From Phylloscopus collybita (taxonomy: Eukaryota > Chordata > Aves > Passeriformes > Phylloscopidae), in the NCBI GenBank assembly GCA_027886175.1, contig JAJNNQ010000137.1, forward strand, positions 39,604,001 through 39,668,000: a stretch of DNA of 64,000 nt, given 5' to 3'. The notes under the pieces were generated by a model. That model was not told the DNA's origin, did no database searches, and saw nothing but the letters and a program-made list of their open reading frames with translations. The position numbers were made by a program, and so were the translations under genes. Positions 27,501-41,200 of this stretch are shown piece by piece. Numbering within the stretch: position 1 is the first letter of the stretch; each line of letters opens with the position of its first letter.

Positions 27501-29179
27501 CCTGTCATTACTCAAGTGTGACCAGGAAATACACAGGAGATGGAAGCAGGCCACTGAATGCTCATGAATATAGAGAGGTTGTCAGAGTAAGTAGAAATGA
27601 GACAAGAAGGTTAAAAAAGGACAAGTGCTGGATTCTGTACCTGGGATGGGGCAACCCTGGGTGTATAGGCTGGGGAATAAGAGGCTGGAAAGCAGTGCCA
27701 TGGAAGAAGACCTGGGGGTCCTGGTCATTGGCAAGTTGAACATGAGCACAGAATTGCCAGCTGGGCAAGGAAGGGGATTGTCCTGCTCTGCTCTGCACTG
27801 GGATGGCCTCATCTTGGATGCTGGGGGCAGTTTTGGGGGCCACAATATAAAAAAGATAAAGCTATTGGAAAGTGTATCCCAGAAAGGGCTACAAAGATGG
27901 TGAAGGGCCTTGAGGGGAAGCTGTGTGAGGAGCAGCTGAGTCACTTGGTCTGTTCAGCCTGGAGGAGACTGAGGTGAGACGTCACTGAGGCCTTCAACTT
28001 CCTCACAAGGTGAAGTGGAGGAGCAGGTACCAATCTCTTCTTTCTCATAACCAGTGACAGAATTCAAGGGAATGGCATGAAGCTGAGCCAAAGGAGGTTT
28101 AGATTGGATATTTGGACAAGGCTTTTCACCCAGAGGGTGGTTGGGCCCTGGGACAGGCTCCCCAGGGTAGTGGTCACAGCACTAAGCCTGACAGAGTTCA
28201 AGAAGTACTTGGACAATACTGTTGGGCACATGGTGTTATTCCTGGGGTGTCCTGTGCAGGGCCGGGAGCTGGACTTTGATGATATCTGGGAGTCCCTTCC
28301 AATTCAGCATATTCTATGATTCTGTGAATTCTAAATTCTAAATCTTTTTGTTTGTCTAGGATTTTTTTTTTTTAACTTTGATATGCTGAGCATCAAAAAT
28401 TTAGATCTAGTAAATACTGAATGGAACTAAAACCAACCTTAACTGACTATATGTGTGTTCTCTTAATAGAATCTGGTTCTGCAATTACGGCTTCCTGTGT
28501 TGGTTTGGGAAACTCCACAACACCTCCCTCTGGACAGGCAGGAAAACCAGTGCCAGGATATAATGGTAAGAGTGTGCTAAAAAAATTACTAGGAACATTG
28601 CTTATATGATTGAGTAAGCACTCCTTAATTGTCATATCTTGTAGCAAAAGAAAATGACAATCTTATTAAGATATTTTCCTCCTTCCTGCTTTTTGTATGT
28701 TGTGGAATGTGATTTTGTGTACAAATTCAAAGTTATTTTCAAGCAAATTGAACTACTTCTGCCTTTATTATATGAAAAGGCTAGCACATTCTTTGAGACA
28801 TTATTCATCTGTACTTCTCTATGTACTTCTGCAGTTCTACCCAACTTGAGAGAGTTGTTAAGCAAACTGTCTTTCAGTATCTGTGGAGCATTTTTATTTC
28901 CAGACAGGAGAAATGGTAGGCTGTGGACCAGCACGAAAAGGACAAACACTCATTGTCTGGAAGGTATTTGCATGTAGGGGTGGGTGCAGCTACAGGATTA
29001 CAATGCAAAAGTATTTTAATGCTTGCGAACCCTGCTTTTAACACAGCTTTCAAGAATTACTTGAAATCTGAAAAATAATTACCTTAGAGATCAAGTGGTC
29101 TTCAGAAAAACTTCTCATGTTGTTGGTGAGAAAGATTTAAGCTATTATTTTCTTTTAATACATGTAAGTGGTGGTGAGC

Positions 29180-29215
<36 letters not shown>

Positions 29216-32200
29216 AACAAAAAAACCCAACCAAATATTTTTACCAGCTCTTGGTTTTGGCATTTACAGTTATGGCACAAAGACGAGCAATAGCTTAAAA
29301 ACAACAGTAAAACAAAGCCATGAAGTTTCTCCAGAGTTCTAAGTGGGAAAGAGTGAAAGAATGCAATTGCATCACACATGTGATCAGATGATGATCAGGA
29401 CTAGCAAGCAGTATGAGTAGCAAGAATATAAAAAGTTTTGATGAATATTTTGGAACATTGAGACTAGTGTAAGTAAAGAACTTCTTCAAAGAGAATGATG
29501 GAAATGTCTTTAGCATATCTTATAAAGGACACAAAAAATGAGCACTGAATTTCACTGAAGGTTTATGGAATAATTTTACTTCTTTCAGTCTTTGACCAAA
29601 TACATCCTGTAATGCAGCTATTCACAAACTAGTGATTTTTTAAAATGATTCTATATTCGCTGCTGTCTTGCTGTCATCCACTTCTTGTTTGATGTTGTTT
29701 TCCTGCCATTACTGTGTTTATTAGAGGATGTCCTTATGCCAGTTAGGAGATACTGTGGTTTCAGTTTATACATGCAACTCTTAATGGCTGGTAAAGACAT
29801 GCTACAATATAAAGAGAAAGCTGCAAGATCTACTTTTTTTTAAAACACATACGAATTCTTTCCTATTACATATTGCTAAAAAGAAATTGATTTGTTGCTA
29901 ATTTTTAAGAACAAAGGGAATAAATGTTATGGTATCAGTGCAGTGGCACAAATTGCATTTAAAAGTGAGTCAAGTCAATTTCTAGGTTTGTTGCCTTAAA
30001 TCAGATATTATACTGTGCTTTTTCCTTGATCTACTCGAACCTTTGTAGATAATTTCGGTGCATTTTCAGATTGAAGTAGGTCCCACATTTTAAAGAAACA
30101 GGTCAGTTCTTCAGTAATTCAGGAGTGAGCAGCATAGTATCTCACTTCCCCAAATTTTTCTACGTTGAAATACACAGCTTGCAAGGAGAAGAATAAATGC
30201 TGGGATTTAATGGATATAAAGGATTGGTACCTTGGTGAAACAGTTACAGTAAACTGATTAGAATTTACTTAGTATCAGAAAAATAGGAGAGAAAACACTG
30301 ACAGCTACACAAGCGGGTCTTTGTAAAATTGGCCTTGTGCACTTGCTTGTGTCTGTGTGCTGAGCCATTGCTTCCAGCAGGCTCTTCAGCTACTTTAAAA
30401 TTACCATCATCTTTGAAGGAGTAGCTTCAGCCAGAAGTAGTAAATTACAGATGTTGGTGTGCTTTGAAGAGATAGAGTGTGATATTACTCATATAAGTTT
30501 TAGCAAAGTTTTAGTCAGAAGTCTGTCATCCACTTTGCCCCATTTCCTCTGGAACTTTGTAATACAGAGGGTAAGATTATTTGTAGACATTTAGATACAG
30601 CTGAACATTACTTTCATTGCTTGAGCAGGATTCAAAAAGCATATAATCCTTATCAGCCCAGTCTGTCAAAATCTTCCCTCCCTGTTTTTCTATGGTTTAG
30701 TTTCTTCACCTTCATTATCATAGGCCAAGATGGTATCTCTCATTCCTTTCTTATGCCCACACCTTGAGACGGAATGGATGGTTGTAGTAGCTTCATTTCC
30801 CAGATAACTGCACAAAGGAGGCTATTTCAGATGATTTCCTCAGAAATCCCTATCAGGATATGATGCTTTCACTGAAGGTGGTGGACCAGTGTCATCCGGG
30901 GAAAAGGCTTCATTTGGGAAGTCTGGATTCTGTCTTGTACTTTGAGCATTACCCTGCTTCAGATTTGAGTAGTTCAGGAGTTACTTGATCTCTTTGTCTT
31001 ACACTACAATGAACCCTGTTAGCTGAAGGGTATTTTTCTGAGAGTCCTGGAAGCCTTTGAAAACAGATATACTTATTTACTGCTAATAGTATTTCTCACG
31101 TGAACTGGGTTAGACTTCAGTCATCTTGGTTGTTATTTCTTGCTCATGTTATCCACATATTTATATTTTTCAGGTATCTTAATAGTCCTTTGCCAGGTGG
31201 AAGTTTAGATTTTCCAGTATGAAAGCTTCTTTTACTTTTTAGTTCTGTGTTTTTCCCTTTTGGGACTTTGTACTGTTTCTGATTCCAAAACACAAGTATT
31301 ATTTAAGACTTTTTGTACTTAAAACTGGATGTTAATAAAGTCATGAGCTTATCCAGTTTTGCACTCCCAAATGACTTAATTCCTTTTGTTGCTTGGTGTA
31401 TTGCCATTCTGAAGTGTGACATAAGTTGATATCCATAAAGAAAGACACTTTCTTCGACTTAAAAATATACTAACTACTAAACTTGAGTTTCCTTCCTATA
31501 TTATTTTTTTACAGTCATGATTCTGGATGAAAATAAGAAACCAGTGAAGGCAAAGACTTTGGGAAATATTGTGGTAAAGTAAGAAAAATAAATATCTTAC
31601 AGCTAAAAGAAACTTCCTACATGGGTTGATTGTCTTTTGACTGAAGTTCATATAAAAATCAGAATAATTGAAGTAATAAGAATCGAAAAGCATGTCTGTC
31701 TCTGATACTGATACCAAACTCCCAGAGTGTTTTATGTTCATTAATGTTGAAAATTTGCAGATGAAATTGTGTGAGTGAATGGGTGTGGATCTTTTTTTCT
31801 TAGACTACAGAGTTTACAGTTTTCCTAATCATCAGTGTTGGCACAGAATGATGCCTCCCTCTTGTGATGTATGAGGAAAATACTGAATCATTTCCTTCAC
31901 TGCTTTATCTTTCAGTTTAGTTAAATAGTACAGCAGTACAGATTGGCATGCTTTGGCTTACAGGTGTGATGCTGACTCTTCTTTCACTATTGCCTATTGC
32001 CAACAGATACACCTTCTTAGAGTAGAACATGTATTTTCTGTTCTCTGTTTAAAAAAACCCAAAATGTCTCTGTGTGTGTTTTGCATGAAAGAGTGTTCAT
32101 TTGTAGCAGTACTTGGACGAAATACACACAGAAAAGGACTCCAGGAAAAAACCAAAAAAACAAAACAACAACAACAACAACAACAACAAACAACAAACAA

Positions 32201-35200
32201 AAAAACCCCCACCCTGCTGTGCATCATGTAGGTAATTTTTAGTACCATTTACCAGACTCATGAAAGATGAGTTTCATAAACTCTAATATTCTTTTTGGAA
32301 GTACACCTTTCTCAGCACATTTCCTTAGAAAAAAAAGACCTCTGTGTAGATCACCCTGTGAACATCAGTCACATTTATCTTGCCCGCTGCCTTCTTACTG
32401 TTGCCAGGACCTTTCCTTACTCCTGAAACATTCTATAGGCTACTGCTCTTTACAGCCCATGCCAGCTCTGTATTCTGGATGTTTTACATGCTTTCAGGAA
32501 AACGGCATTTTCCTCGAACAGATTTTTTTTTTTTCCTCAGAGAAAGACACCTGCTTTTTGATGAATGTGGTAGCTGTAACCACATTTTTTTTCAGTCACG
32601 GAAAATAACTTCAGCTCTGAACACTTTTTAGCTGCAAGCAAATACAAGTCCCAAAGGAAATGTATTCATCCATTTCTTCTGTGGTAGATTTTTGGAGAGT
32701 AGTGGTAGCTCAGAGTCTTCACTGCTTGCTTAGATGAATGAAAGGAAATACAAACATTAGTATTAACCTTCAGTGAACTTAAAATCTGTCAAAAGCTGAA
32801 GCACTGGGACGGATGTACCAATTTTGATGAATTGTTAGCACAGTTAGTTGAGGATTGCAGTTGGCTGAGGCACACAAGCTAGGGATGAGAGACAGGAGCC
32901 AGAACTGCAGATGTGCGACCCTAACAGTGTGGGTGGGCTGGTACAGTGCTTGCTTGGGTGGTGGAGTTGCCAAGGTGGGGAGGCTTTTTACTCAGCTGTA
33001 TGACTGATCTAATGTAACTAGACCCCTGTAGAGACTAAAGTAGTATCACATGAACTCATTGTACTGTGTGATGCAGATGTGTGTTTTCAGGATGAAGTCT
33101 ATACCCTGCCTCATTCTCGGCATCTTCAGCTAAGCCACCAGGACACGGACATGTAGGTTTAACTTCTCCGAGTCAGCAGACTCATTTTTAGGTGTAGTTT
33201 ATATGTGACATGTATAAGATTGTGCATTCACTCCATTGTTGAGTATGTGCATTCATTCCATCACCAAGCACAAATATCTAAAATTGCTCCAACCTTTTAT
33301 AGACTTCGGTTTGCAGTATCAGTAACCCCGCTCAGGGTGGAAAACTGTCTCTCAAAGCTCTCACCTCTCTAGTGCCTCAAGCCATAATAAAACATAGGTT
33401 TGTAATCAACAGAGAGAAAAAAGGTGTATTGTTGGAAAATTGATCCTAGCTGCCTAGATACTCAGATTAGTTATTAGTCATGCCTACTTATTCAACTAGG
33501 AATGGAATAAATCACCTTCCAGATATGTTCATGTCTCTCTGGTGCCTGCAGGAGAGGCACAGCTGGCTTAGGGTAGGTACTTGATCTTATCTACCAAAAG
33601 AGGAGAGGAAGGAGCTCCACGTTTGGCAGCTCTGCCAAACAAGTTGAAAGATAGACTAACAGGTAATGTTGGAATATGTGTGCATACATTTTTGAGTTTT
33701 AGTCTCTTTAAGTACCTGTCAGGACTGATATTACCATAGTAGAAGATTCTGTTTGGAGTTAGTGTCTACCTCTTCTAGCCAGAATTTATCTTTCCTAATA
33801 TTGCCCCACATTTAGATGTTTTCTCAAGGGATTGCAAATATGTTAATATATTTATTTGTTGTTGTTTCATTTGTTTTGTATTATCTTGCTCAGCATGACT
33901 TTTGCTGCCATTAAATAAATTGATAATTTAATAATTGATAATGAAAATCAATTTTTGCTTGGGTTGTTTGTTTTTTTTTCAATGTATCACTCAAGAAAGT
34001 GTAATCACACAAGGATACTATTATTTTACTGAATCTGTGTTTATTGTATTGTTTATTTTATTTTCTGATTAAAGCAAGGTTTTGTGAAGTCCTCCTTCAA
34101 AGAAGCCATTCTCTCTTCAGCAGTCTTCTACATGTACAGACCCTTTAAAATAGTAGGGATGATCCTTTTTACTTGAAGCTTTTGTTTGGCAGCCCAGAGC
34201 ATGTCCCCCTGCAGCTGGGAGAAAATGGGGGACTCAGGATAGTTGTGAGTATTAGTCTGCCATACACTCAGCAATAAAATATGAAAAAACACAGGGGGTT
34301 GCTTCACCTGTAGTGTAGGTGTGTTAAGAAATATCCTTCAGTGTTTCTTGGAGAGGAAAGTGGCCATGCACTGCTTGCAAAGCCAGCTATGCACAAGTGG
34401 TAAACTGCTCTTGGTCGTTTTTATCCCAGTCTAACTCCTGGTAAACACTATTTGTCACTGCTTGAGGCCTGCAGTTTTCCTAAGTACAGTACTTAAAATA
34501 TCTATTCTTACAGCAGAACTTCAAATTTTAATTTTATCCTACAGGAGTCAGATAATCTTGAAAGGTAGTTCTTACATTCAACTTGCTGCCCTAAGTATGT
34601 TCTTTTCTTTACTTTTCTGCCAGCTGATACCTGTTCTGTTGTTTTTTGGTGGTGTGTGTTTTTTGTTTTTGTTTCCTTTTTTTTTTTTTTTTTCCATATA
34701 ACCATCATCTCTGCCCTTTGGACAGATTATTCTTGGATAAAAACCTGTCATACATACTAGTTAACCTGGGCAATGCAATAATAGTTCTGATTTCACAAGT
34801 CTTTCAGGATAAAGTAATTGAAAGCAGTGTTACAACATTTGTGATAGAAGGACATGGGAAAATAAAAGTAACTGCAGATCATGAGGATGGGCTTGTATGA
34901 ATTGTTTTTAAATTTATATGTATTTCTTTATGAGCTAGAATTTTTGGACATGAAAGATTCTGAGAATTTATTCTGAAGTGAAATTGTTAACAGCAGTGAC
35001 TTCCATTTCCATTAACAAGACCAGTCTGGTTTAGTGACACACTTCTGCTTGCATTGTTCTGGCCTGCCTGTAATTAATGCACACCTGAAAATGTGTATGT
35101 ATACATGTAATTTCGATTAGCCATAAAAATTTTCTAGGTTGTCTGTTGTTATAAGGAACATTAACAAAGAGAAATCCCATGTAAAATCCAGGTTTCATCT

Positions 35201-38200
35201 TGTACATTGAAAATATCACAAACCCATTACATTTATTTTTTTGAAACAGTCATCAGTACTGTCTCATTATTCTTTAGCTAGCATTATTCTTTATATTCAC
35301 CCACAACAGGACTACATTTACCTTTTCAAAGAGTAGTGGCTGCCAGCAAATTTGCTGCTAGACCCTAGTTACACATCCTCTAGTGTTTGTATAGTTAATT
35401 TTGTACCATAATAATGGAGTTTTGCAGGGTAAGTATTTACAAGTTTGCTTTAGTGATCTCCACTGCACAGAATCACATAAATATGTTCCATGTTCAGCAG
35501 GAGGTGAGACAAGGTAGTTGCATCATACAGTGATTCTGAAATGCCCTAGTTGCATTGGTTTAATTGCATTTAAGAAAAGTAACTGTGTGAGAGGCTCTGT
35601 AAACTACTAATGTTATGGAATATTTTATGGGAGGATTTGGAATGACTGAAGGAAGAGGAAAAAAAATCAGAATGTTCTGAAAGAGTTAGAATGTTTCAAA
35701 TGATGACCCACTCCGTTGTATCAAGTATAGTCTTGCAAAACTTTACGTACAGTGCTGTAAAAACTAAAATACATTTGAAAATATTTATTCATGATAAATT
35801 TTAAATAGTCAGTATTTATAAAGAAATAGTAATGATAAATTCACAGGGTTTTATGATTATACATTATAAGTTAGCCAAAGAGAAACGTGACTGTACTTCC
35901 AAAGCAAATAAGTAAGCAACCCATTGACAGTTTTCCTATTTGTGGTAATGTGTTCAATATTTATACAGTATTTAGCAAGCAAATAAATGTTCAATAGAAA
36001 GCTTACTCATTCAATATTTCTTACAATGCATTAGAAAGGAAGTCAGTGTCTGTGTGGAAGGATGAAGCAACCTGAAGCCAGGATTGTAATCATTATAATG
36101 CTCAATAGAATGCTAACCAAGAGAACTTAAAGGAAAGAAAAGGGAAAGAAAAAGATGCAATCTTTTGCAGCACCGTGTAGTACCTTGGTATTCCATTAAA
36201 AAAATTGAAGTAAGATCTTGTAAGACTTGATGAATCAACGTTTAGGCATTCCAACTCAGATACACCCATGGGAGAAGTCACGGTTCCCTCTGTGTTCTCC
36301 CACTGGAAGAAAAGGAGGCAATGACAATATATGTTCCTGTAAGCAAGGGCTATGCAGCTAGGTAAAGTGAAAATTTGCTAGATCTGTAAGATGAAGGGCC
36401 CTTGAAAGCAGTGACTTTCAAAGGAGGTTTTTACATTACAGTGGATAAAACTCTGGATACACAGGATCTTTGAATGAAAGGTAGCTGCTAGTGTAACTAA
36501 TCAGGCAATATGATTGCTTGCTATTCAGTAGAGAAACTGAAGAGAAGCCAACATTACTGTCAGTGGATGTGATGTTAGTACATCCATTGATGCATTATGC
36601 TTGGTTCTTATGTCTATATTTCAAAAGACTATTGAGAAAGTAACTGGATTTTGGGGAAAATACGAATGAGAGTGACCTGAGTGCTGGAATCTGTGTGGTT
36701 TAAAAACCTGTGGTATGTAATTCATCCAAGAGCAGCAAAACATTAACTTTTTCAAGGCCAGGAAATATTCAGAGGACAAAATAATCTCTAGAGATGGCTG
36801 TTTAATCTAGCATAAAGAAATTGGAAGCTGAAGCTAGATGCATTCAGATGAGAAATAAAACAGTTTTAGCAGTGAAAGTATTAAGACATTGGAATAAATT
36901 CTTGGGAGTGTGGTGGTTTACTTCATTAGTTTTAGGTCTAACCTGGGTATCTATTTTAACCAAAAGTTGCGGGGTTGTGGCAGGATTTAGTAGATGGTAT
37001 CTTTCAGTCTATGTTATGTGGAAGATGAGTTTAAATAAAGAACGTGTGCAGAAGATTTATCTTCCTAACAGCCCTCTACGTGATTATCAGCTTTGTCGTT
37101 TTCCCTTTACAGATAAAACAATAAGTAGGTCTTCCAATGTGAGAGCAGTTTGTCCAAAGATGTTTTTCTAGCAGATATCTGGCTGACTACATGTAAATAC
37201 CATTTGAACTTTCCTTACTTTGAAATTTTTCCAAGCACTTCCACTAGTTTCTGATGGCTTTTTTCCCTTTTCCCACTAAAGCAAAATCCACACTGACATC
37301 AACTACTTTTGTGACCCCTTTCAGCTAACTAAAGTAATATTTCATGCAGACTGATGAACGTTCAAGATTGTCTGCTCTTCTCCACCCTTTCCCTGTGTTG
37401 TTGTTCCTAGAGTCTGAAAAAGCTTCCAGATGCTTTTCAAACTTGCAATCAAAATTTTTTGCAAGAGTGATGTTTATGCGTAACACTCAGCATAAATGCT
37501 GAGTAATAATTATAGCTGCCAGTCAAGATTATTTTGTTCCATTCAGAAGCTCAAACTCATTTAACGTGACTTATATTTGCTTTGACTGGCTGTAGTGAAT
37601 AGCTTCTGAGTATCACGGCCTACCATAAAATAAAAGGATGTCGTTTCTGAATTCCAGCAAGGTAACATCTCCAATAATTTTTTCTTTCATTTCAGAAATC
37701 TGCTTTTCTGTGCAAATTCTCTTTTGAGTTCTCTATCTATAATTGCTTGGTTACATTAACAAGGAATTGTAGACTATTTTGATGGGTGGCATTCTGAAAG
37801 GATGTGCTATGTAGGGGTCAGATTTCTTGGGCTAAGCTAAAGGTGGACTGTTCTGTGAAAGGTCTCCCACTGTTGTATTAAAAGTAAATGAACTGTGAAA
37901 CAATGCTTAAAAACCCAAATAATGATTGTAATTTAAAATTCCGTACCAGAAAACCGTTACTGTTAAAGTACTTCAGAGTTTATTTGTGGTGCTGTCAAGA
38001 TCATTCATCTTAGTCTCTCCAATTAATGAAATTACCTACTTATCTTTGTAAAATGTAACTAGAATGAATCTTTGTTAAATTAACCCATATGATGTAAATC
38101 ATTAATTTGCACCATTTGCCTGGTTTCCCTCATGGTGTTTTAGATGTATTTAACCTTTAAATGAGAACTAGGCCTGGATCTATAATCTTGTACTTTAACA

Positions 38201-41200
38201 ATTTTAATCTTACTTTGACTGGAGTAAATGGAGAATAGCATAATTTGTACTGCTGTTACTGCTGGTAACAGATAGCTACAGAAATACAGTAAATATGTCC
38301 CAAAGAGAAACCAAGCAAAGCAACTTCTTTGTATATTGTGAAAATGATAATGAAGGAACCTACCTACTCTTGTCCTGGCCTTCTGTAATCCTGTCCCTTG
38401 GGAAAGGAAAGCAGAACTATCTGAGAGGCAGTCATAGTTACTTCTGCATACCTGGCAATTTTGGTCAATACATCTCTTAGTAAAAACATCACTGAAGGAT
38501 CTTGAGTATCAACTCAGTTTTTAGAGAAGGAGGCAACACTTTTTAAATGCTGAGTTATTGTGGGTGCGTTTTACATTTTCCAAGGAAAAAAAGACCCAAA
38601 TCAAACATCTCAAAATGTTCCTCTTTTTAAATGGAGTGTTTGATAAAAACAAGAGATGTCTTTTCAGGTTGCTGTTATTTTTGGACTGTCTCATTTTCTC
38701 TCTTCTGGCTCCTTACATGTAATTATGATCCAGTTCTGCTCCCTTTGGAATTTGTGGCAGCATTCCCACTGACAGCAATGTTTTGAAGGTATATTTGGCT
38801 CTGGACATTTTAATTCCGATGTCCTGACAAAATTTCAATATACATAACGATGTTCTTCTGGCAAGCTGAATTCTACCTTTATTAGTTTGTGTTTGCACAG
38901 AACCTAGAAATTCAGTCATGATGCCAAGAACTCTCATCAAACAATTGTATGTGCCCATTGCTCAATTGTATTGTGCCTGAAAGATTGGCATATGGAAGAG
39001 GGAATTCACTTTTTTCATAGGGGATGAACGGGGTTCTAAGTGCAAGTAATCTTTCACAGAAAGCCGTAGAAGCACATTTTCAGATGTAGTCTGTATTGTG
39101 CTGTGATGTATGTGCTGTAGAGATACCTGTGGTAACCACTAATTTAGCTGTCTGGTTTCCACAGACTCACAAAATTTACTCAGTGGATGTGTTTATCAAT
39201 ACACTTTTCCTAAAAAAAACCAAACCCAACAAACAAGCAAAAGACCCTCACCAAACTAGAACGTGAGACAGCCCTGGTCTCCCCATCTGAAAAAAAAATC
39301 CAAACAAGGACAAGGAAACCAAATAGTGAAAGTGAGGGTTGTATTTTTTGTGATATGTTCCACACTTCTCTGTTCAGGTTTTTTAACAATGACAGAAAGA
39401 AAAATGCGTTTCTCATTTCAGCAATAAAACTGTTTTTTTTTCTATTCAGTGACTAACTGCAAAGTACTGAATAGAGCTGTGGGGAAATCAAGGACTTTAT
39501 CAATATGAATTGTTCTTTCTCTCTCATCACAAAAATATTTCAGACTGCTAAATAAATTTAAAGTGCAAAATTTGCAATGACTGAGGTGGTTATGAATTGC
39601 TGTACTATTAGCAACCAGGCAACAACGATAGTAACTGCAATTCTCTGGTGGCTTTTCTTGAATCTAAACAAGAGAATTTTTTTTCTTTTGAATGCATGCA
39701 TACACAAACACCAGGGTCAATATATTGTTTTTCTAATCTTTTTTTTTTTTTCCAAAGCAAACGCCCCATGGGTCATGTTTTTATATCACAGAGAAAATTA
39801 CTAAGCTTGAAAGGCTTAAAATAGGGCAGTGAATTTCTTCCAGATGGGCAGAAGCCAACCTGCCCTCCTGAACCTTGGGTAACTACCTGGGAAGTGTCTT
39901 GGCATTTCTGGCCGTACCTTAACCATGTTTTCAAGGAATGTGATGTATGGGAAGTGTTGAGCCAGAATCCTCAGAGAAAAAGCACTAATAATTGTAGTAG
40001 TATATTTTATTATGCTAGCTGACCTGAATTAAGCTGAAAAAACTAAAATTGTAGAAAATGTAGGCATTCAAATCATTACTGGATTATATGACCTTTTTAA
40101 TGTAGTTTGTGCTGTTTTTACCATAGCTAGGATTTTTTTAGTGTTTATCTTTCTCTCTATATATGTATATATAAAACTATAATTATTCTTTTTGTAATGT
40201 TAGAAATGTACATGTCACAGAGCTGGTGGCACCTGTTCTTGTGACTGACCATCATAGGAGACTTTTAATGACACCAGAATTGTTATGCTACAAAGAACTG
40301 TTGTTACACTGCTAGAGATGTTGCCTTCTGGTGTCACAGTGATACTATCAGTAGCCAATAAAATACCTCTGGTTACATATTTGCTAGTTAGCAATGCAGG
40401 CATATGCTGGTAAAATCTGTATTGTGCATTTATGATTTTATCTTAAATAAATATGTTTGCTTACATGCTTATTCTCTCTCTGTTATTAGGGATAAATTTC
40501 ATAAAACTTGTGTTGATATGCCTGAATATATATCTCTCAAGCAGTTAAAGAAATCTGTGTTTGACCCTGTCAGAGCTTTGAAGAAAGAAACAAGCACTTT
40601 TTTTAGCTGAGGCTTATTCAGCTTCTCTTCTGACAGATATGTATGTGAAGTGTCCCATATTTTCTCATGCCCATATCATTAAGCAAAATTATTGTAGAAA
40701 GTTCTATTAGTGACTTGTAGCAATATACTTTCTCAGAACTTCTCCAGTATTTACAATAGTATTATGCACAGTTTAAACAGAAAGGCATTTTATTCAGGTT
40801 GTCATGATTGAAGAGGATTTCAATCTTGAGTTTTATCTTTTTAAAGAAACTGAAGATCTGTGTGTCTGATAATTTATCTGTCTATGCATGTGTGAGTGTG
40901 TAGGGGTGTTAGAGAGACCTGCAATAATGCACTTACCTGCATCATAGTGTGTATGCTCAAATTTTGGACAAATACTTGATCCTTAGAAATGTTAAAAGCT
41001 AAATGCTGTTAATATATTTATAGTACAATATATAGTGTTTACTAGACCAAATACTATTTTACTGAGGTGCTTGTATTATCTAAAAAGTAAGATCTGGATA
41101 CTGTGCAGAGCTATATATATATATGATGACAATAATATATAGTCTTTTTTATTGGTTACCAGCATATTATTAAGCTGAACTGTCTCCTGATTGTATAGAC

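Larger units (their letters stand above)
12764..28469 (+). other. ACSS3: ACSS3 intron (15.7 kb)
   Basis: This is the largest visible intron. Listed separately are a complete solo LTR (13221-13991), an antisense CR1 fragment (about 15150-15510), a MIR-like relic (about 16730-16910), an AT-rich hairpin tract (26036-26108) and a CR1 copy (about 27000-28325). From 17000 to 26000 I see only AT-rich unique sequence; the many small open frames there resemble no protein family I recognise. Confidence 0.75.

Noticed and set aside
27518..28319. Several open frames looking like a small gene
   Set aside because: They are broken pieces of CR1 ORF2 and its tail, not a host gene.
29183..29214. Poly(A) run taken as the tail of a processed pseudogene
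   Set aside because: No coding or repeat source is recognised to its left and no flanking target duplication was seen. It is kept only as a simple repeat.
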